DNA of 9,409 bases from Candidatus Nanopelagicales bacterium. Lineage in GTDB: Bacteria; Actinomycetota; Actinomycetes; S36-B12; UBA5976. The stretch is from positions 1 to 9,409 of the forward strand of contig JAIOWT010000029.1 in the NCBI GenBank assembly GCA_021742025.1. The letters are read 5' to 3'. Positions 1 to 7,395 of the stretch are shown piece after piece. The translations under genes and the position numbers were made by a program. Every line of letters begins with the position of its first letter. Position 1 is the stretch's first letter. The notes under the pieces were generated by a model. The model worked only from the letters and a program-made list of their open reading frames with translations, was not told where the DNA came from and did not search any database.

Positions 1-1462
1 ATCGAGTTGCATCAGCAAGGTCTGCTTCGAGTTGCTCTAAATCGATGTCTGGGATGGCTCTACCAATCGGCTTTAGTACCACAAAATGAAGTCTGGCCAA
101 AACGGATTCAGAAACCCGAGCAGTGTGATCGATAGAAGTTGCGCCATATGCCTGCAACAAAATGGTCTCCATGCGAAGTCGCACTTCTGTCGTGTAGCGA
201 TCTCGCGGTAAATACACCAAAGCAGAAACGTATCGACCAAAGATTTCAGTGCGGGTAAATACCCGCACTTGGCGGCGCTCTTGCAATTGCAAAACCCGGC
301 GAGCTACATCTACTAATTCATCAGTTGAGATTTGGAACATCTCATCGCGTGGGTAAGTTTCCAAGAATTGCATCAAGTCTTTACCGCTGTGAGAGTCGCG
401 GCCAAGTCCCATTGATTCGGTAACATCGGCAACCTTGCTCGAAAGCACTGGGATGTTAGTAACTGACTGACTGTACGCAGCCGAAGAGAATAGACCTAAG
501 AATCGATGCTCTCCAATTTGATTACCCGATGCATCTACTCGACGGATTCCTACATAATCCAAAAAGACTGGGCGGTGAACCGTAGAGCGCATTCGAGCTT
601 TTGTCACAACCATTAATGAAGCCATTGAGGAGTGGTCTTGTTCACTCTTGCTTAACAGGCTTGCCTCATTTGTGTTGCGCAAGATCCCAAGTCCAGAGGC
701 GCCCTCTCGAGATAGGACGTTCTTTGTTAAGTCGTAGTTGGAATAACCCACAAATGTGAAGTGGTTGTCAGTTAACCAGTTTAAGAATTCAATCGCCTCG
801 CGACGTTCTCTGTCACTGATGCCAACTGCGGCTTCGATTTCGGAAATTACTTCACCCAGTTTGGTCTGCATTCCAGCCCAGTCTTCAACCGTTGATCGCA
901 CGTCAGCCAGAACTTGTTGCATTCTGGTTTCAATGGCGATCAAGTCAATAGCTTCAGATTCGCGATCAATCTCTACGCTGATCCAGGATTCTTGAATTGC
1001 ACCTTCGGGTACGGACTCATCCGGCAAAACATCGCGATCTAAAATTTCGAGTAGCTCACCCTGTTGGTCACGCTTAACCCAAAAACGTGGGTGAATCACT
1101 ACTCGGATTGATCGTCCTTGTTGTGATATTTCAGCTGATACAGAGTCAACCAAGAATGGCATGTCATCAGTTACAACCTGCACGACACTGTAGGGCGACT
1201 GCCAGCCGTGTGAATCTAGACTTGGAGAAAGGGCCTGGACTTTGGATGTTCCTAATGTTCGACTTTGTCCCAATGCAACGTGGGATTTAATCAAACCTTC
1301 CAGGTCGCGAACTTCAGTGCCAACTAAATCTTCGGGGGCTACCAGATCAAAGTATCGAGAAACAACCGAAGTTAAATCTTTGGAAATGGACTTTTCTACC
1401 CGTGAAATTAACTCGTCACGCGCTTCTTCTAAGCGACGCGATCCGCGCGAGGTTACCGACAC
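1..1462 (-). CDS. gdh: NAD-specific glutamate dehydrogenase, large (about 180 kDa) class, N-terminal part
   Basis: The enzyme deaminates glutamate oxidatively to 2-oxoglutarate and ammonium with NAD+ in the cytoplasm. I translated 487 residues without a stop from a GTG at 1462; the frame runs off the left edge. Family-specific blocks, recognised from memory, appear in order: TDDMPFLVDSVSAEI (98-112), FLNWLTDNHFTFVGY (226-240), IPVLSSKV (337-344), SGKDLMQFLETYPRDEMFQI (359-378) and FGRYVSALVYLPRDRY (408-423). These belong to the regulatory N-terminal half, which has ACT-like folds; members are usually about 1,600 residues, so roughly two thirds, including the catalytic dehydrogenase domain, lies outside. 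The GTG start has AGGAGG nine bases upstream, and the only nearby ATG (1533) soon meets a stop in another frame. The gene is divergent from the methyltransferase at 1537. Identity is secure; cofactor preference follows the family. Confidence 0.93.
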   Translation of the reverse strand, partial: MSVTSRGSRRLEEARDELISRVEKSISKDLTSVVSRYFDLVAPEDLVGTEVRDLEGLIKSHVALGQSRTLGTSKVQALSPSLDSHGWQSPYSVVQVVTDDMPFLVDSVSAEISQQGRSIRVVIHPRFWVKRDQQGELLEILDRDVLPDESVPEGAIQESWISVEIDRESEAIDLIAIETRMQQVLADVRSTVEDWAGMQTKLGEVISEIEAAVGISDRERREAIEFLNWLTDNHFTFVGYSNYDLTKNVLSREGASGLGILRNTNEASLLSKSEQDHSSMASLMVVTKARMRSTVHRPVFLDYVGIRRVDASGNQIGEHRFLGLFSSAAYSQSVTNIPVLSSKVADVTESMGLGRDSHSGKDLMQFLETYPRDEMFQISTDELVDVARRVLQLQERRQVRVFTRTEIFGRYVSALVYLPRDRYTTEVRLRMETILLQAYGATSIDHTARVSESVLARLHFVVLKPIGRAIPDIDLEQLEADLADATR

Positions 1463-1536
1463 TTTGAAAAGCCTCCTGGGGTCACACTTGGCGCGTGAAC
1501 ACCTCTCAACCTTACCAATTCAGGGTCTGACATAGT
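1463..1536. promoter_or_regulatory. Divergent intergenic region with presumed back-to-back promoters
   Basis: These 74 bases separate two genes read away from each other, so both promoters should lie here or just inside the neighbouring coding region. For the dehydrogenase, TAAGGT on the minus strand (1509-1514) fits the loose actinobacterial -10 pattern TANNNT and would leave a leader of about 40 bases carrying the AGGAGG site. For the methyltransferase, TAGTTT (1533-1538) lies so close to the start that it would imply a leaderless or nearly leaderless mRNA. I see no convincing -35 element for either, so the exact sites are guesses; only the divergent arrangement is certain. Confidence 0.35.
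1472..1477 (-). promoter_or_regulatory. Shine-Dalgarno site of the glutamate dehydrogenase gene
   Basis: On the minus strand this reads AGGAGG, a full match to the anti-Shine-Dalgarno sequence, nine bases before the GTG at 1462. It is the strongest ribosome binding site in the window and it decides the start of a gene that has no ATG in its opening region. Confidence 0.85.
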
Positions 1537-2760
1537 TTGGGTGTGAGCATTTCTTGGCTACAGAGCCCAACGGGGCAGGCAGTAATCCAGGCGGCTCGCG
1601 AATACACCGATCCCTTAATTGCCATCCCCGCACTACGTAAACAATTTTTCGATATTGGTCCAGATTTGATCTCGATGGCATTTGGCCAATCCCAACTGCA
1701 ACATCGCCTCGAGAATAGGTGGGGCACTTCAGCAGCCGATCTACTGCTGACCGATGACGGGATTAGCCAAGCTACGCGCCCAGAAGTTGCTCGATACCAT
1801 GCCGAATTCATTGCGAAAAAATTTGGCGCCAATGCACATGTACTTGATCTAACCTGCGGACTGGGTTTTGACTCCCGTGAGTTCGCACGTGACGGGTTAC
1901 GAGTAACGAGTGTTGAGATTGACCCAGAGATCGTTGAGTATGCGCGTCATAACTTGATGCAGTTTAATGTCACGGTGCATTGCGCGGATGGCGCCGACTT
2001 CGAAGTTCCTAGCGATGTTGACGTGATTTTTGTCGATCCTGCTCGTCGTGATCCAAACGCTGCCAAAGATTCAATGGGTAACACTAAACGAATCTTTAAT
2101 CCATCCCAATGGTCACCCAGCTGGGAGACCATTAATCAAATTGCCAGGAGTCACCCAGTGATTGCCAAAGTTGCACCGGGAATTGATAAGTCGGAACTTG
2201 CGGATTGGGATGCGCGTTGGGTAAGTGCAGATGGTGACCTCGTTGAATGCTTAATTAGTAGCGCTGGAACTGGCATTCGCGCCGCTGTATTGCTTGATTC
2301 AGAAAATGACAAACATTTAGAAGTATTAGGCGATTCAGCAACTTCAACCGCACCACTTGGAAGCTTTTTGATTGTCCCAGATCCGGCATTGATTCGGGCC
2401 AGTGCACTAGATGCAGTTGCGCTGCTTTGTAATGGCGGTTTAGTCAACGAGCACATTGCCTGGTTGACATCAGATGATGCCAATGCAATTGCTGAACTGA
2501 ATGTGCAATCACCACAGCTTGCCAATGTTCTAAAGATTGAATCTCAATTCAAATTCTCCGAAAAGCAACTATCTGCGAACCTAAAAGGAGTTGAGTCTTC
2601 CGGGGTAACAGTTATGACGCGGGGAATGCAGTTAGACGTCGAAGCAATTCGAAAGGCGGCCGTAAAGGCAGCGAGTTCAGGAAATCAGGAATTAGTGATT
2701 GCAATCTATCGAGATGATGCCGGTCCGCAAGGACTACTTTGTCGCCGTTATCTCAGTTGA
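1537..2760 (+). CDS. Class I SAM-dependent methyltransferase with THUMP-like C-terminal domain
   Basis: This is a predicted cytoplasmic S-adenosylmethionine-dependent methyltransferase of 407 residues, possibly acting on RNA; its substrate is not known to me. The Rossmann core has motif I DLTCGLGFDS (104-113), an acidic ribose-binding residue in VEIDP (126-130) and the motif IV block IFVDPARRDP (164-173). DPARR rather than the NPPY/DPPY of common N-methyltransferases marks this family. KVAPGID (211-217) follows, and residues from about 335 to the end, with GVTVMTRG (356-363) and the closing LLCRRYLS, match the THUMP-like domain of actinobacterial homologues. The start is uncertain: the longest frame begins with TTG at 1537, GTG at 1543 is only two codons later, and neither has a clear ribosome binding site. 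The next in-frame ATG (1678) would remove about 47 residues. The last 13 bases overlap the 3' end of mmuM on the opposite strand. Confidence 0.88.
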   Translation: MGVSISWLQSPTGQAVIQAAREYTDPLIAIPALRKQFFDIGPDLISMAFGQSQLQHRLENRWGTSAADLLLTDDGISQATRPEVARYHAEFIAKKFGANAHVLDLTCGLGFDSREFARDGLRVTSVEIDPEIVEYARHNLMQFNVTVHCADGADFEVPSDVDVIFVDPARRDPNAAKDSMGNTKRIFNPSQWSPSWETINQIARSHPVIAKVAPGIDKSELADWDARWVSADGDLVECLISSAGTGIRAAVLLDSENDKHLEVLGDSATSTAPLGSFLIVPDPALIRASALDAVALLCNGGLVNEHIAWLTSDDANAIAELNVQSPQLANVLKIESQFKFSEKQLSANLKGVESSGVTVMTRGMQLDVEAIRKAAVKAASSGNQELVIAIYRDDAGPQGLLCRRYLS

Positions 2761-3659
2761 GCTAAGTCGTTATTCAGCTGGGTTATTGCATCAGGACCTA
2801 GACCGCAACAGCCACCAATTAATTGTGCGCCCGCCTTTACCCATTCCAAAATTGTTGGCGTCGGAAGTGTGTCATGACCTTCACCGATCCAACACATGTT
2901 TAAACCGTCCCAAACTCGGCCAGCGTTTGGATAAACAACCAGCGGGAGTGAGGTTTTAGCTGAAAGCGTCCGAAGCAACGAAGTGACGAATTCTGGCATA
3001 GTGCAGTTGATTCCAACGGCCACGACCGATTCGCATTCCTTTACGATCTCTGCAAGATGTCCTATTCCCTGTCCAGCACAAGTAGATGCTCCGTCTTGAG
3101 CGCTCATAGTGATCCAGGCTGGGATGTGTGGGTAATCGGCTAAGACTTCAACTAAAGCTCGAACTTCATCTAAGTCTGGAATAGTTTCGCAGGCAAAAAC
3201 ATCTGGATTAGCACTAGCTAGAACTTCGATACGTTCCCGATGAAATTTAACTAAGTCTTCGTGCGCTACTCCATAGTTACCTACGTACTCTTGGCCACCG
3301 CCTAGTACTGCGCCATATGGACCAACACTTGCTGCAACCCAGACTTTTTCTGAAGCACTCGCGGCTACATCTTTAGCAAGTGTGATCGAAAGTCTCATTA
3401 GGTCATCTGCTTGCGCTTCGGTCATGCCAGTCGCCACAAAACCAGCTCGACTAGCTTGATATGAAGCCGTGATGATTACTCGACCACCAGCATTTACATA
3501 ATCTTGATGAACCTCAGCGATTGCTTCTGGAGCATCGCGAAGTAATCGAGCAGACCAAAGCTTGTCAGCTAAGTTGTGGCCGCGCTTTTCAAGTTCACCG
3601 GATAGTCCGCCATCAATTGGCCATGGACCTTGGGCTAACCAACTTGCAAAACTCGTCAC
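2748..3659 (-). CDS. mmuM: Homocysteine S-methyltransferase
   Basis: The enzyme transfers a methyl group to homocysteine to make methionine, in this family usually from S-methylmethionine (or S-adenosylmethionine) and without a folate or cobalamin cofactor. The 303 residues match the usual length of the stand-alone homocysteine-binding barrel. The N-terminal IDGGLSGELEKRG (15-27) fits the D-G-G/A-x-x-T/S-x-L-E motif. The zinc ligands are all present: Cys219 in VGINCTMPE and Cys284-Cys285 in IGGCCGLGP. TASYQAS (64-70) and FACETIPD (155-162) are further conserved barrel strands. The start is GTG at 3659, sharing one base with the tsaD stop (TAGTG) and with GGTGG four bases upstream, so translation is probably coupled to tsaD. 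It is the last gene of the minus-strand cluster and its 3' end overlaps the convergent methyltransferase gene. The exact methyl donor cannot be read from sequence. Confidence 0.92.
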   Translation of the reverse strand: MTSFASWLAQGPWPIDGGLSGELEKRGHNLADKLWSARLLRDAPEAIAEVHQDYVNAGGRVIITASYQASRAGFVATGMTEAQADDLMRLSITLAKDVAASASEKVWVAASVGPYGAVLGGGQEYVGNYGVAHEDLVKFHRERIEVLASANPDVFACETIPDLDEVRALVEVLADYPHIPAWITMSAQDGASTCAGQGIGHLAEIVKECESVVAVGINCTMPEFVTSLLRTLSAKTSLPLVVYPNAGRVWDGLNMCWIGEGHDTLPTPTILEWVKAGAQLIGGCCGLGPDAITQLNNDLAQLR

Positions 3660-4702
3660 TATGCCACCACATTTGTTATGTTCATCGAAGAATCTGTTGC
3701 GAAACTCAATTGTGAAGCATCCCGGCCTCGTTTGACTAATTCAGACCCAAGTGCCGCAACCATTGCGCCGTTATCAGTACACAGTCCTGGGCGTGGGATT
3801 CGAAGTGTGATTTTGTTTTCTTGGCATCTTTGCGCTGCTTCTGATCTAAGTCGACTATTTGCAGCAACTCCACCACCAATTACCAAAGTTCCAACATCGT
3901 TACTCAAACAGGCATCAATGGCCTTCCGAAGCAACACATCAACGACAGCTTCCTGAAATGAAGCAGCCACATCGTTTACCATCACGGAATTTCCGGTCCG
4001 CTGCTCAGTTTCGATCCAGCGAGCCACCGCAGTCTTTAAACCAGAGAATGAAACATCAAATCGATGCTTAGCCATATCTTTAGGTGACGTTAATCCGCGC
4101 GGGAAATCAATCGCATTTGGATTTCCCGTTTGTGCTGCTTTATCGATGTACGGACCGCCTGGAAATGGAAGTCCTAGAACCCGAGCAATTTTGTCGAACG
4201 CCTCACCTGCCGCGTCGTCAATTGTTTGTCCGAGTTGGATTACGTCCTGCGTAATGTCTGGCACCAATAACAATGATGAATGCCCACCTGAGACCAGCAT
4301 TGCCACACTTGGTTCATCAAGAGGTCCATGTTCAAGTTGATCAACACAAACGTGTGCAGCTAAGTGATTAACTCCGTAAATCGGTTTACCCAAAGCAACA
4401 GCAAGCGACTTGGCTGCAGCAACTCCAACGAGTAATGCCCCAGCCAAACCTGGACCGGAAGTAACTGCAATGGCATCAATGTCTGCAAGTTTGATGTTCG
4501 CTGCCTTACAGGCACGCTCAATCGTCGGAACCATTGCTTCTAAGTGCGCGCGGCTAGCAATTTCAGGTACTACCCCACCGAACCGGGCATGTTCATCAAC
4601 ACTCGATGCAACTTCATCGGCTAACAAAGTCGTGCCACGAACAATTCCAATGCCGGTTTCATCACACGAAGTTTCAATTCCCAAAATCAATGGCTCAGAC
4701 AT
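3659..4702 (-). CDS. tsaD: tRNA t6A37 threonylcarbamoyltransferase catalytic subunit TsaD
   Basis: TsaD (formerly Gcp/YgjD) moves the threonylcarbamoyl group from threonylcarbamoyl-AMP to N6 of A37 in ANN-decoding tRNAs, working with TsaB and TsaE. The 347-residue protein is full length for the ASKHA-fold family. It opens with [11 protein letters not shown] (7-17). The metal site is visible as His113 and His117 in NHLAAH (112-117) together with Asp310 in LCTDNGAM. Nucleotide and substrate motifs are SGGHSS (138-143), [12 protein letters not shown] (166-177) and [11 protein letters not shown] (276-286). The ATG start at 4702 lies inside the end of rimI, an eight-base overlap, and the stop overlaps the mmuM start by one base. 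Partners tsaB and tsaE sit just upstream in the same cluster, which supports the assignment; tsaC is not in the window. All key residues are intact. Confidence 0.97.
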   Translation of the reverse strand: MSEPLILGIETSCDETGIGIVRGTTLLADEVASSVDEHARFGGVVPEIASRAHLEAMVPTIERACKAANIKLADIDAIAVTSGPGLAGALLVGVAAAKSLAVALGKPIYGVNHLAAHVCVDQLEHGPLDEPSVAMLVSGGHSSLLLVPDITQDVIQLGQTIDDAAGEAFDKIARVLGLPFPGGPYIDKAAQTGNPNAIDFPRGLTSPKDMAKHRFDVSFSGLKTAVARWIETEQRTGNSVMVNDVAASFQEAVVDVLLRKAIDACLSNDVGTLVIGGGVAANSRLRSEAAQRCQENKITLRIPRPGLCTDNGAMVAALGSELVKRGRDASQLSFATDSSMNITNVVA

Positions 4703-5147
4703 TAGCTACTCGCTTTCGCATAATGTTTGCGTCAATTGTGTTTCCGTAATAGTTGCGCCGAATGTCGATTCGCTCATAGCCGCGCGATGCATACATTTTC
4801 ATAGCCGCGTCATTGTCGCTGCGAACCTCTAAGAAAATTTCGCGAACGTTGCGCAATGTCGCTTGAGATTCAAGCCAGTCCATTAACGCAGTACCAATCC
4901 CCTTGCCCTGTTGGTCTCTAGCCACTGCAACGGTATTCACATCGCCTTGTTTTCCGACATATCTAAACGAGGCATAGCCAACAATTTGCGAATCCAGAAC
5001 TGCCACTGAAACATCACGAGAAATTGAAACTTCAGCAAGTTCTCCAAGAAAGAGTTCTTCACTCCAGGAATCAATCGGGAACAAGTCAGCTTCGATAACC
5101 AGGACTTCGGCTACGTCGGCATGTGTCATTGGGCGAATTTCTAACAT
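4695..5147 (-). CDS. rimI: Ribosomal protein S18 alanine N-acetyltransferase (GNAT family)
   Basis: This GNAT acetyltransferase uses acetyl-CoA; RimI acetylates the N-terminal alanine of ribosomal protein S18. The 150 residues form one GNAT domain. The acetyl-CoA loop is [12 protein letters not shown] (77-88), fitting the R/Q-x-x-G-x-G/A signature, preceded by the strand VNTVAV (70-75). [20 protein letters not shown] (104-123) carries the Glu and Tyr expected at the active site, and RRNYYGN (130-136) matches the conserved RxxYY near the RimI C-terminus. The ATG at 5147 overlaps the tsaB stop as TAATG, and the end overlaps tsaD by eight bases. Position between tsaB and tsaD is the classic RimI setting and is the main reason to prefer RimI over another GNAT. 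Members of this family can act on several protein N-termini, so the full target range is open. Confidence 0.92.
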   Translation of the reverse strand: MLEIRPMTHADVAEVLVIEADLFPIDSWSEELFLGELAEVSISRDVSVAVLDSQIVGYASFRYVGKQGDVNTVAVARDQQGKGIGTALMDWLESQATLRNVREIFLEVRSDNDAAMKMYASRGYERIDIRRNYYGNTIDANIMRKRVANV

Positions 5148-5764
5148 TAGAGAACCGACTTTCTGGTTGTCGGTTCTACTGCATCTGGCTTACGTAAATA
5201 CATTGGTGAGACATCAACTAGTTGCGCTGTTCCCGTTGCAAAGAGTTTTGCTAAGGATCCAGCTTTCAACTCCATCAGGTTTCCGCTGATCAAGTCTGGG
5301 TAAAGCTGTGCCCCGGGGCCGACGAACTCAGACTCAGGAAACTGCGCCAACAAATCTTCTGGCTTGGAAACTTGTGGTTCGCCAACACGGATTCCGTCGT
5401 AGCGCGCCCAGTACAGCTCTTTACGCCGCGCATCAGTAACTACAACACACGGGTTTTTGTAGTCATAAGCAATTGCATCGAGAGAGCAAATGCCATGGAT
5501 TGAAATGTTTCTCGCATGTGCAAAAACTGCAGCCGTTACGAGACCAACGCGCAAACCAGTGAATGGACCTGGCCCAACACCAACAACTACGACTGTGATC
5601 TCGCCTATTTCTAACCCTGATTGAGTAACTACTCCGGAGATAAGTTCCGCTGTGAGTTCACCTTGCATCCCGTGATCAACTGCCTGGCTTTGGGTAACTT
5701 CGCCATTACTTCGCAAGATCGCGACACTTACGCCTACTGAGGTATCAATTGCTAATACGTTCAT
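5147..5764 (-). CDS. tsaB: tRNA t6A37 biosynthesis scaffold protein TsaB
   Basis: TsaB is the inactive TsaD paralogue that dimerises with TsaD and recruits TsaE for t6A synthesis. I chose the ATG at 5764, giving 205 residues beginning MNVLAIDTS, because that is where family members begin; it also makes a four-base ATGA overlap with the tsaE stop. A longer frame reaches a TTG at 5797 that has AGGA nearby, but its 11 extra residues look unlike the family. Diagnostic blocks are GVGPGPFTGLRVG (62-74), DARRKELYWARY (111-122) and YLRKPDA (189-195). The His pair that holds metal in TsaD is absent, as expected for TsaB. The stop shares one base with the rimI start, so the genes are very likely translated from one message. 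Confidence 0.95.
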   Translation of the reverse strand: MNVLAIDTSVGVSVAILRSNGEVTQSQAVDHGMQGELTAELISGVVTQSGLEIGEITVVVVGVGPGPFTGLRVGLVTAAVFAHARNISIHGICSLDAIAYDYKNPCVVVTDARRKELYWARYDGIRVGEPQVSKPEDLLAQFPESEFVGPGAQLYPDLISGNLMELKAGSLAKLFATGTAQLVDVSPMYLRKPDAVEPTTRKSVL

Positions 5765-6258
5765 ACGACAAGCCCAGTTAGATCTAACTCGCTCCAACGA
5801 TTTCCTACTGCAGTAACTGCAATGGTTCGAATTCCACTAGCCGGATCAGAGTCATCGGTAAGTTCCTGAGCTCGGTCTATCTCAACCTCAAGCCAGTTTT
5901 CGGTAAATCCAGAAACGAAATCTTTACCCCACTCAATTACAAAGACTGCATTTTCTGTGGCATCTAGATCAAGATCAACTAAATCACTTTGGCTCGAAAG
6001 TCGGTAAGCATCCACATGCACAAGTGCCAGCCCTGAACTTTTTGGTTTATGCACCCGAGAAACTACAAATGTCGGACTTGTAACTGAACCTTGTACATCA
6101 AGTTGCTGTGCCAAACCCTGAACAAAAGTAGTTTTTCCAGCGCCCAACGGTCCGCTCAATACAACAACATCACCAGCAGTTAACAACGCCCCGATTTGCT
6201 TTCCAAATGCTTGCATTTGTTCAGATGTTGAAACAGAAAATGACACAGGTGCTACCAA
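5761..6258 (-). CDS. tsaE: tRNA t6A37 biosynthesis ATPase TsaE
   Basis: TsaE (YjeE) is the P-loop ATPase that binds TsaBD and resets the complex between rounds of t6A transfer. Visible motifs are Walker A GPLGAGKTT (36-44), SPTFVVSR (61-68), HVDAYRL (81-87), where the Asp belongs to the second nucleotide/Mg site, and VIEWGKDF (107-114), the usual I-E-W-x-E/D region. At about 165 residues it has normal family length. The start is ambiguous: TTG at 6258 overlaps the end of alr by seven bases, while GTG at 6246 would give 161 residues and clear alr by five bases. TGGTAG ahead of the GTG is only a weak binding site, so I kept the longer frame. The stop codon overlaps the preferred tsaB ATG. Confidence 0.95.
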   Translation of the reverse strand: MVAPVSFSVSTSEQMQAFGKQIGALLTAGDVVVLSGPLGAGKTTFVQGLAQQLDVQGSVTSPTFVVSRVHKPKSSGLALVHVDAYRLSSQSDLVDLDLDATENAVFVIEWGKDFVSGFTENWLEVEIDRAQELTDDSDPASGIRTIAVTAVGNRWSELDLTGLVV

Positions 6259-7385
6259 GAGTTATTGATGAATTCGCGATGTACGCGAGGACCAATGCGA
6301 GTGATGATTTCGTAAGAGATTGTGCCAGCAGCAATGGCCCAATCTTCAACACTTGGTTCGCCACGTTCTGGATCTCCGAAAAGCACGACTTCGTCGCCTA
6401 GCTGAACATCTAGGTTTCCAACATCCAATACAAACTGATCCATACATACTCGCCCAGCAACTTTGCGAATCTCGCCGCCAACTAAAACCGGTCCATTATT
6501 TGATGCACTGCGCGGTACACCATCGGCATATCCTGCTGGAATCAAAGCCAAAGTTGTTTCAGCTGTGGTGTGGTACTGGTGTGCATAAGAGACACCCGAT
6601 CCTGCTGGAACTTTCTTAAGCAATGCAATTGGAGCGCAAAGTGTCATGACTGGCTTCAAATCAAAATCAGTTGCAACACCAACTTCTTCTCCAGGCGAAA
6701 CTCCATAAGCTGCTACGCCTGGGCGGACCATATTGAAGTATGTTTCTGGCAAAGCAAGCGTTGCTGCCGAGTTTGCTAGGTGCTTAACTTCAAGATCAAA
6801 GTTTGCTGCTTCCAGTAAATCAACGGCTGTTTTGAATTCTGAGATCTGATCAGCAATCGTTGAATTGCTTGGCTCATCTGCGTAAGCAAAGTGAGACATT
6901 ACGCCAATAACTTTTACTGTGCCTTCGGCTTCCACTTTGTTCAGTGCAGAAATCAATTCTGGTAAATCGGCAAGCGTTACACCGTTTCGATTTAGACCGG
7001 TATCAACTTTTACGTGAAGTCGAGCAACTCGGTCAACTGAATATGCCGCATTGCTTATTGCCTTGAGAGTCGCTATCGAATTAACACCCAAATCAATATC
7101 ACGAGCAATGCATTCAGCAAATCGATCATTAGGAGTGTTTAGCCAAGCAAGAATTGGGCCAGGCACATTACCTTCGCGAAGTGCTACTGCTTCTTCGAGT
7201 AATGCAACGCCTAAGTAATCTGCGCCAGCGTTAACTGCAGCTTGACCACACTTCACTAATCCATGGCCGTAGGCATCTGCCTTCACTACAACCATCAATT
7301 TTCGGCCATCAGTGCGCGCCTTTAGCACGCGAACGTTGTGCGCCAATGCACCAAGATCAATGCGAGCAGTTACATGAGCAGACAT
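6252..7385 (-). CDS. alr: Alanine racemase
   Basis: This PLP-dependent enzyme interconverts L- and D-alanine in the cytoplasm and supplies D-Ala for the peptidoglycan stem peptide. The 377-residue chain is full length. The PLP lysine is Lys35 in VVVKADAYGHG (32-42). The second catalytic base is Tyr267 in GVSYAHQY (264-271). HLANSAA (202-208), RPGVAAYG (221-228) and RVCMDQ (312-317) complete the active-site set. The ATG at 7385 has AGGG six bases upstream. It follows acpS after eight bases and overlaps tsaE at its 3' end. In related Actinobacteria as I recall them, alr also lies directly before tsaE. Nothing in the sequence is unusual. Confidence 0.97.
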   Translation of the reverse strand: MSAHVTARIDLGALAHNVRVLKARTDGRKLMVVVKADAYGHGLVKCGQAAVNAGADYLGVALLEEAVALREGNVPGPILAWLNTPNDRFAECIARDIDLGVNSIATLKAISNAAYSVDRVARLHVKVDTGLNRNGVTLADLPELISALNKVEAEGTVKVIGVMSHFAYADEPSNSTIADQISEFKTAVDLLEAANFDLEVKHLANSAATLALPETYFNMVRPGVAAYGVSPGEEVGVATDFDLKPVMTLCAPIALLKKVPAGSGVSYAHQYHTTAETTLALIPAGYADGVPRSASNNGPVLVGGEIRKVAGRVCMDQFVLDVGNLDVQLGDEVVLFGDPERGEPSVEDWAIAAGTISYEIITRIGPRVHREFINNSW

Positions 7386-7391
7386 TTAAAA

Positions 7392-7395
7392 CCCT
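7392..7395 (-). promoter_or_regulatory. Ribosome binding site of alr, overlapping the acpS stop
   Basis: The minus strand reads AGGG followed by TTTTAA and the alr ATG, a six-base spacing. The site overlaps the acpS stop codon (7394-7396), so ribosomes finishing acpS release on top of the alr binding site. That suggests coupled translation of the two genes. Confidence 0.6.

Noticed and set aside
756..1535. Plus-strand frames at 756-995, 1087-1290 and 1242-1535.
   Set aside because: All lie opposite the continuous 487-residue glutamate dehydrogenase frame, which carries conserved blocks throughout.
1512..1832. A 106-residue minus-strand open frame opposite the start of the methyltransferase, running into the divergent gap.
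   Set aside because: It is antisense to a well-supported gene, resembles no family I know, and its composition looks like a shadow of the opposite strand.
2151..2525. A 124-residue minus-strand open frame inside the methyltransferase gene.
   Set aside because: It is Ser/Ala-rich, has no recognisable motif and lies wholly antisense to a gene with clear SAM motifs.
4410..4832. A 140-residue plus-strand open frame opposite tsaD and rimI.
   Set aside because: It spans two real genes on the other strand and its Ser/Ala/Pro-rich sequence matches nothing; it is a frame shadow.
5765..5797. An 11-residue N-terminal extension of TsaB from a TTG with AGGA upstream.
   Set aside because: The family begins at the MNVLAIDTS-like strand, and the ATG there forms a neat ATGA overlap. 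The extension is not excluded, only less likely.
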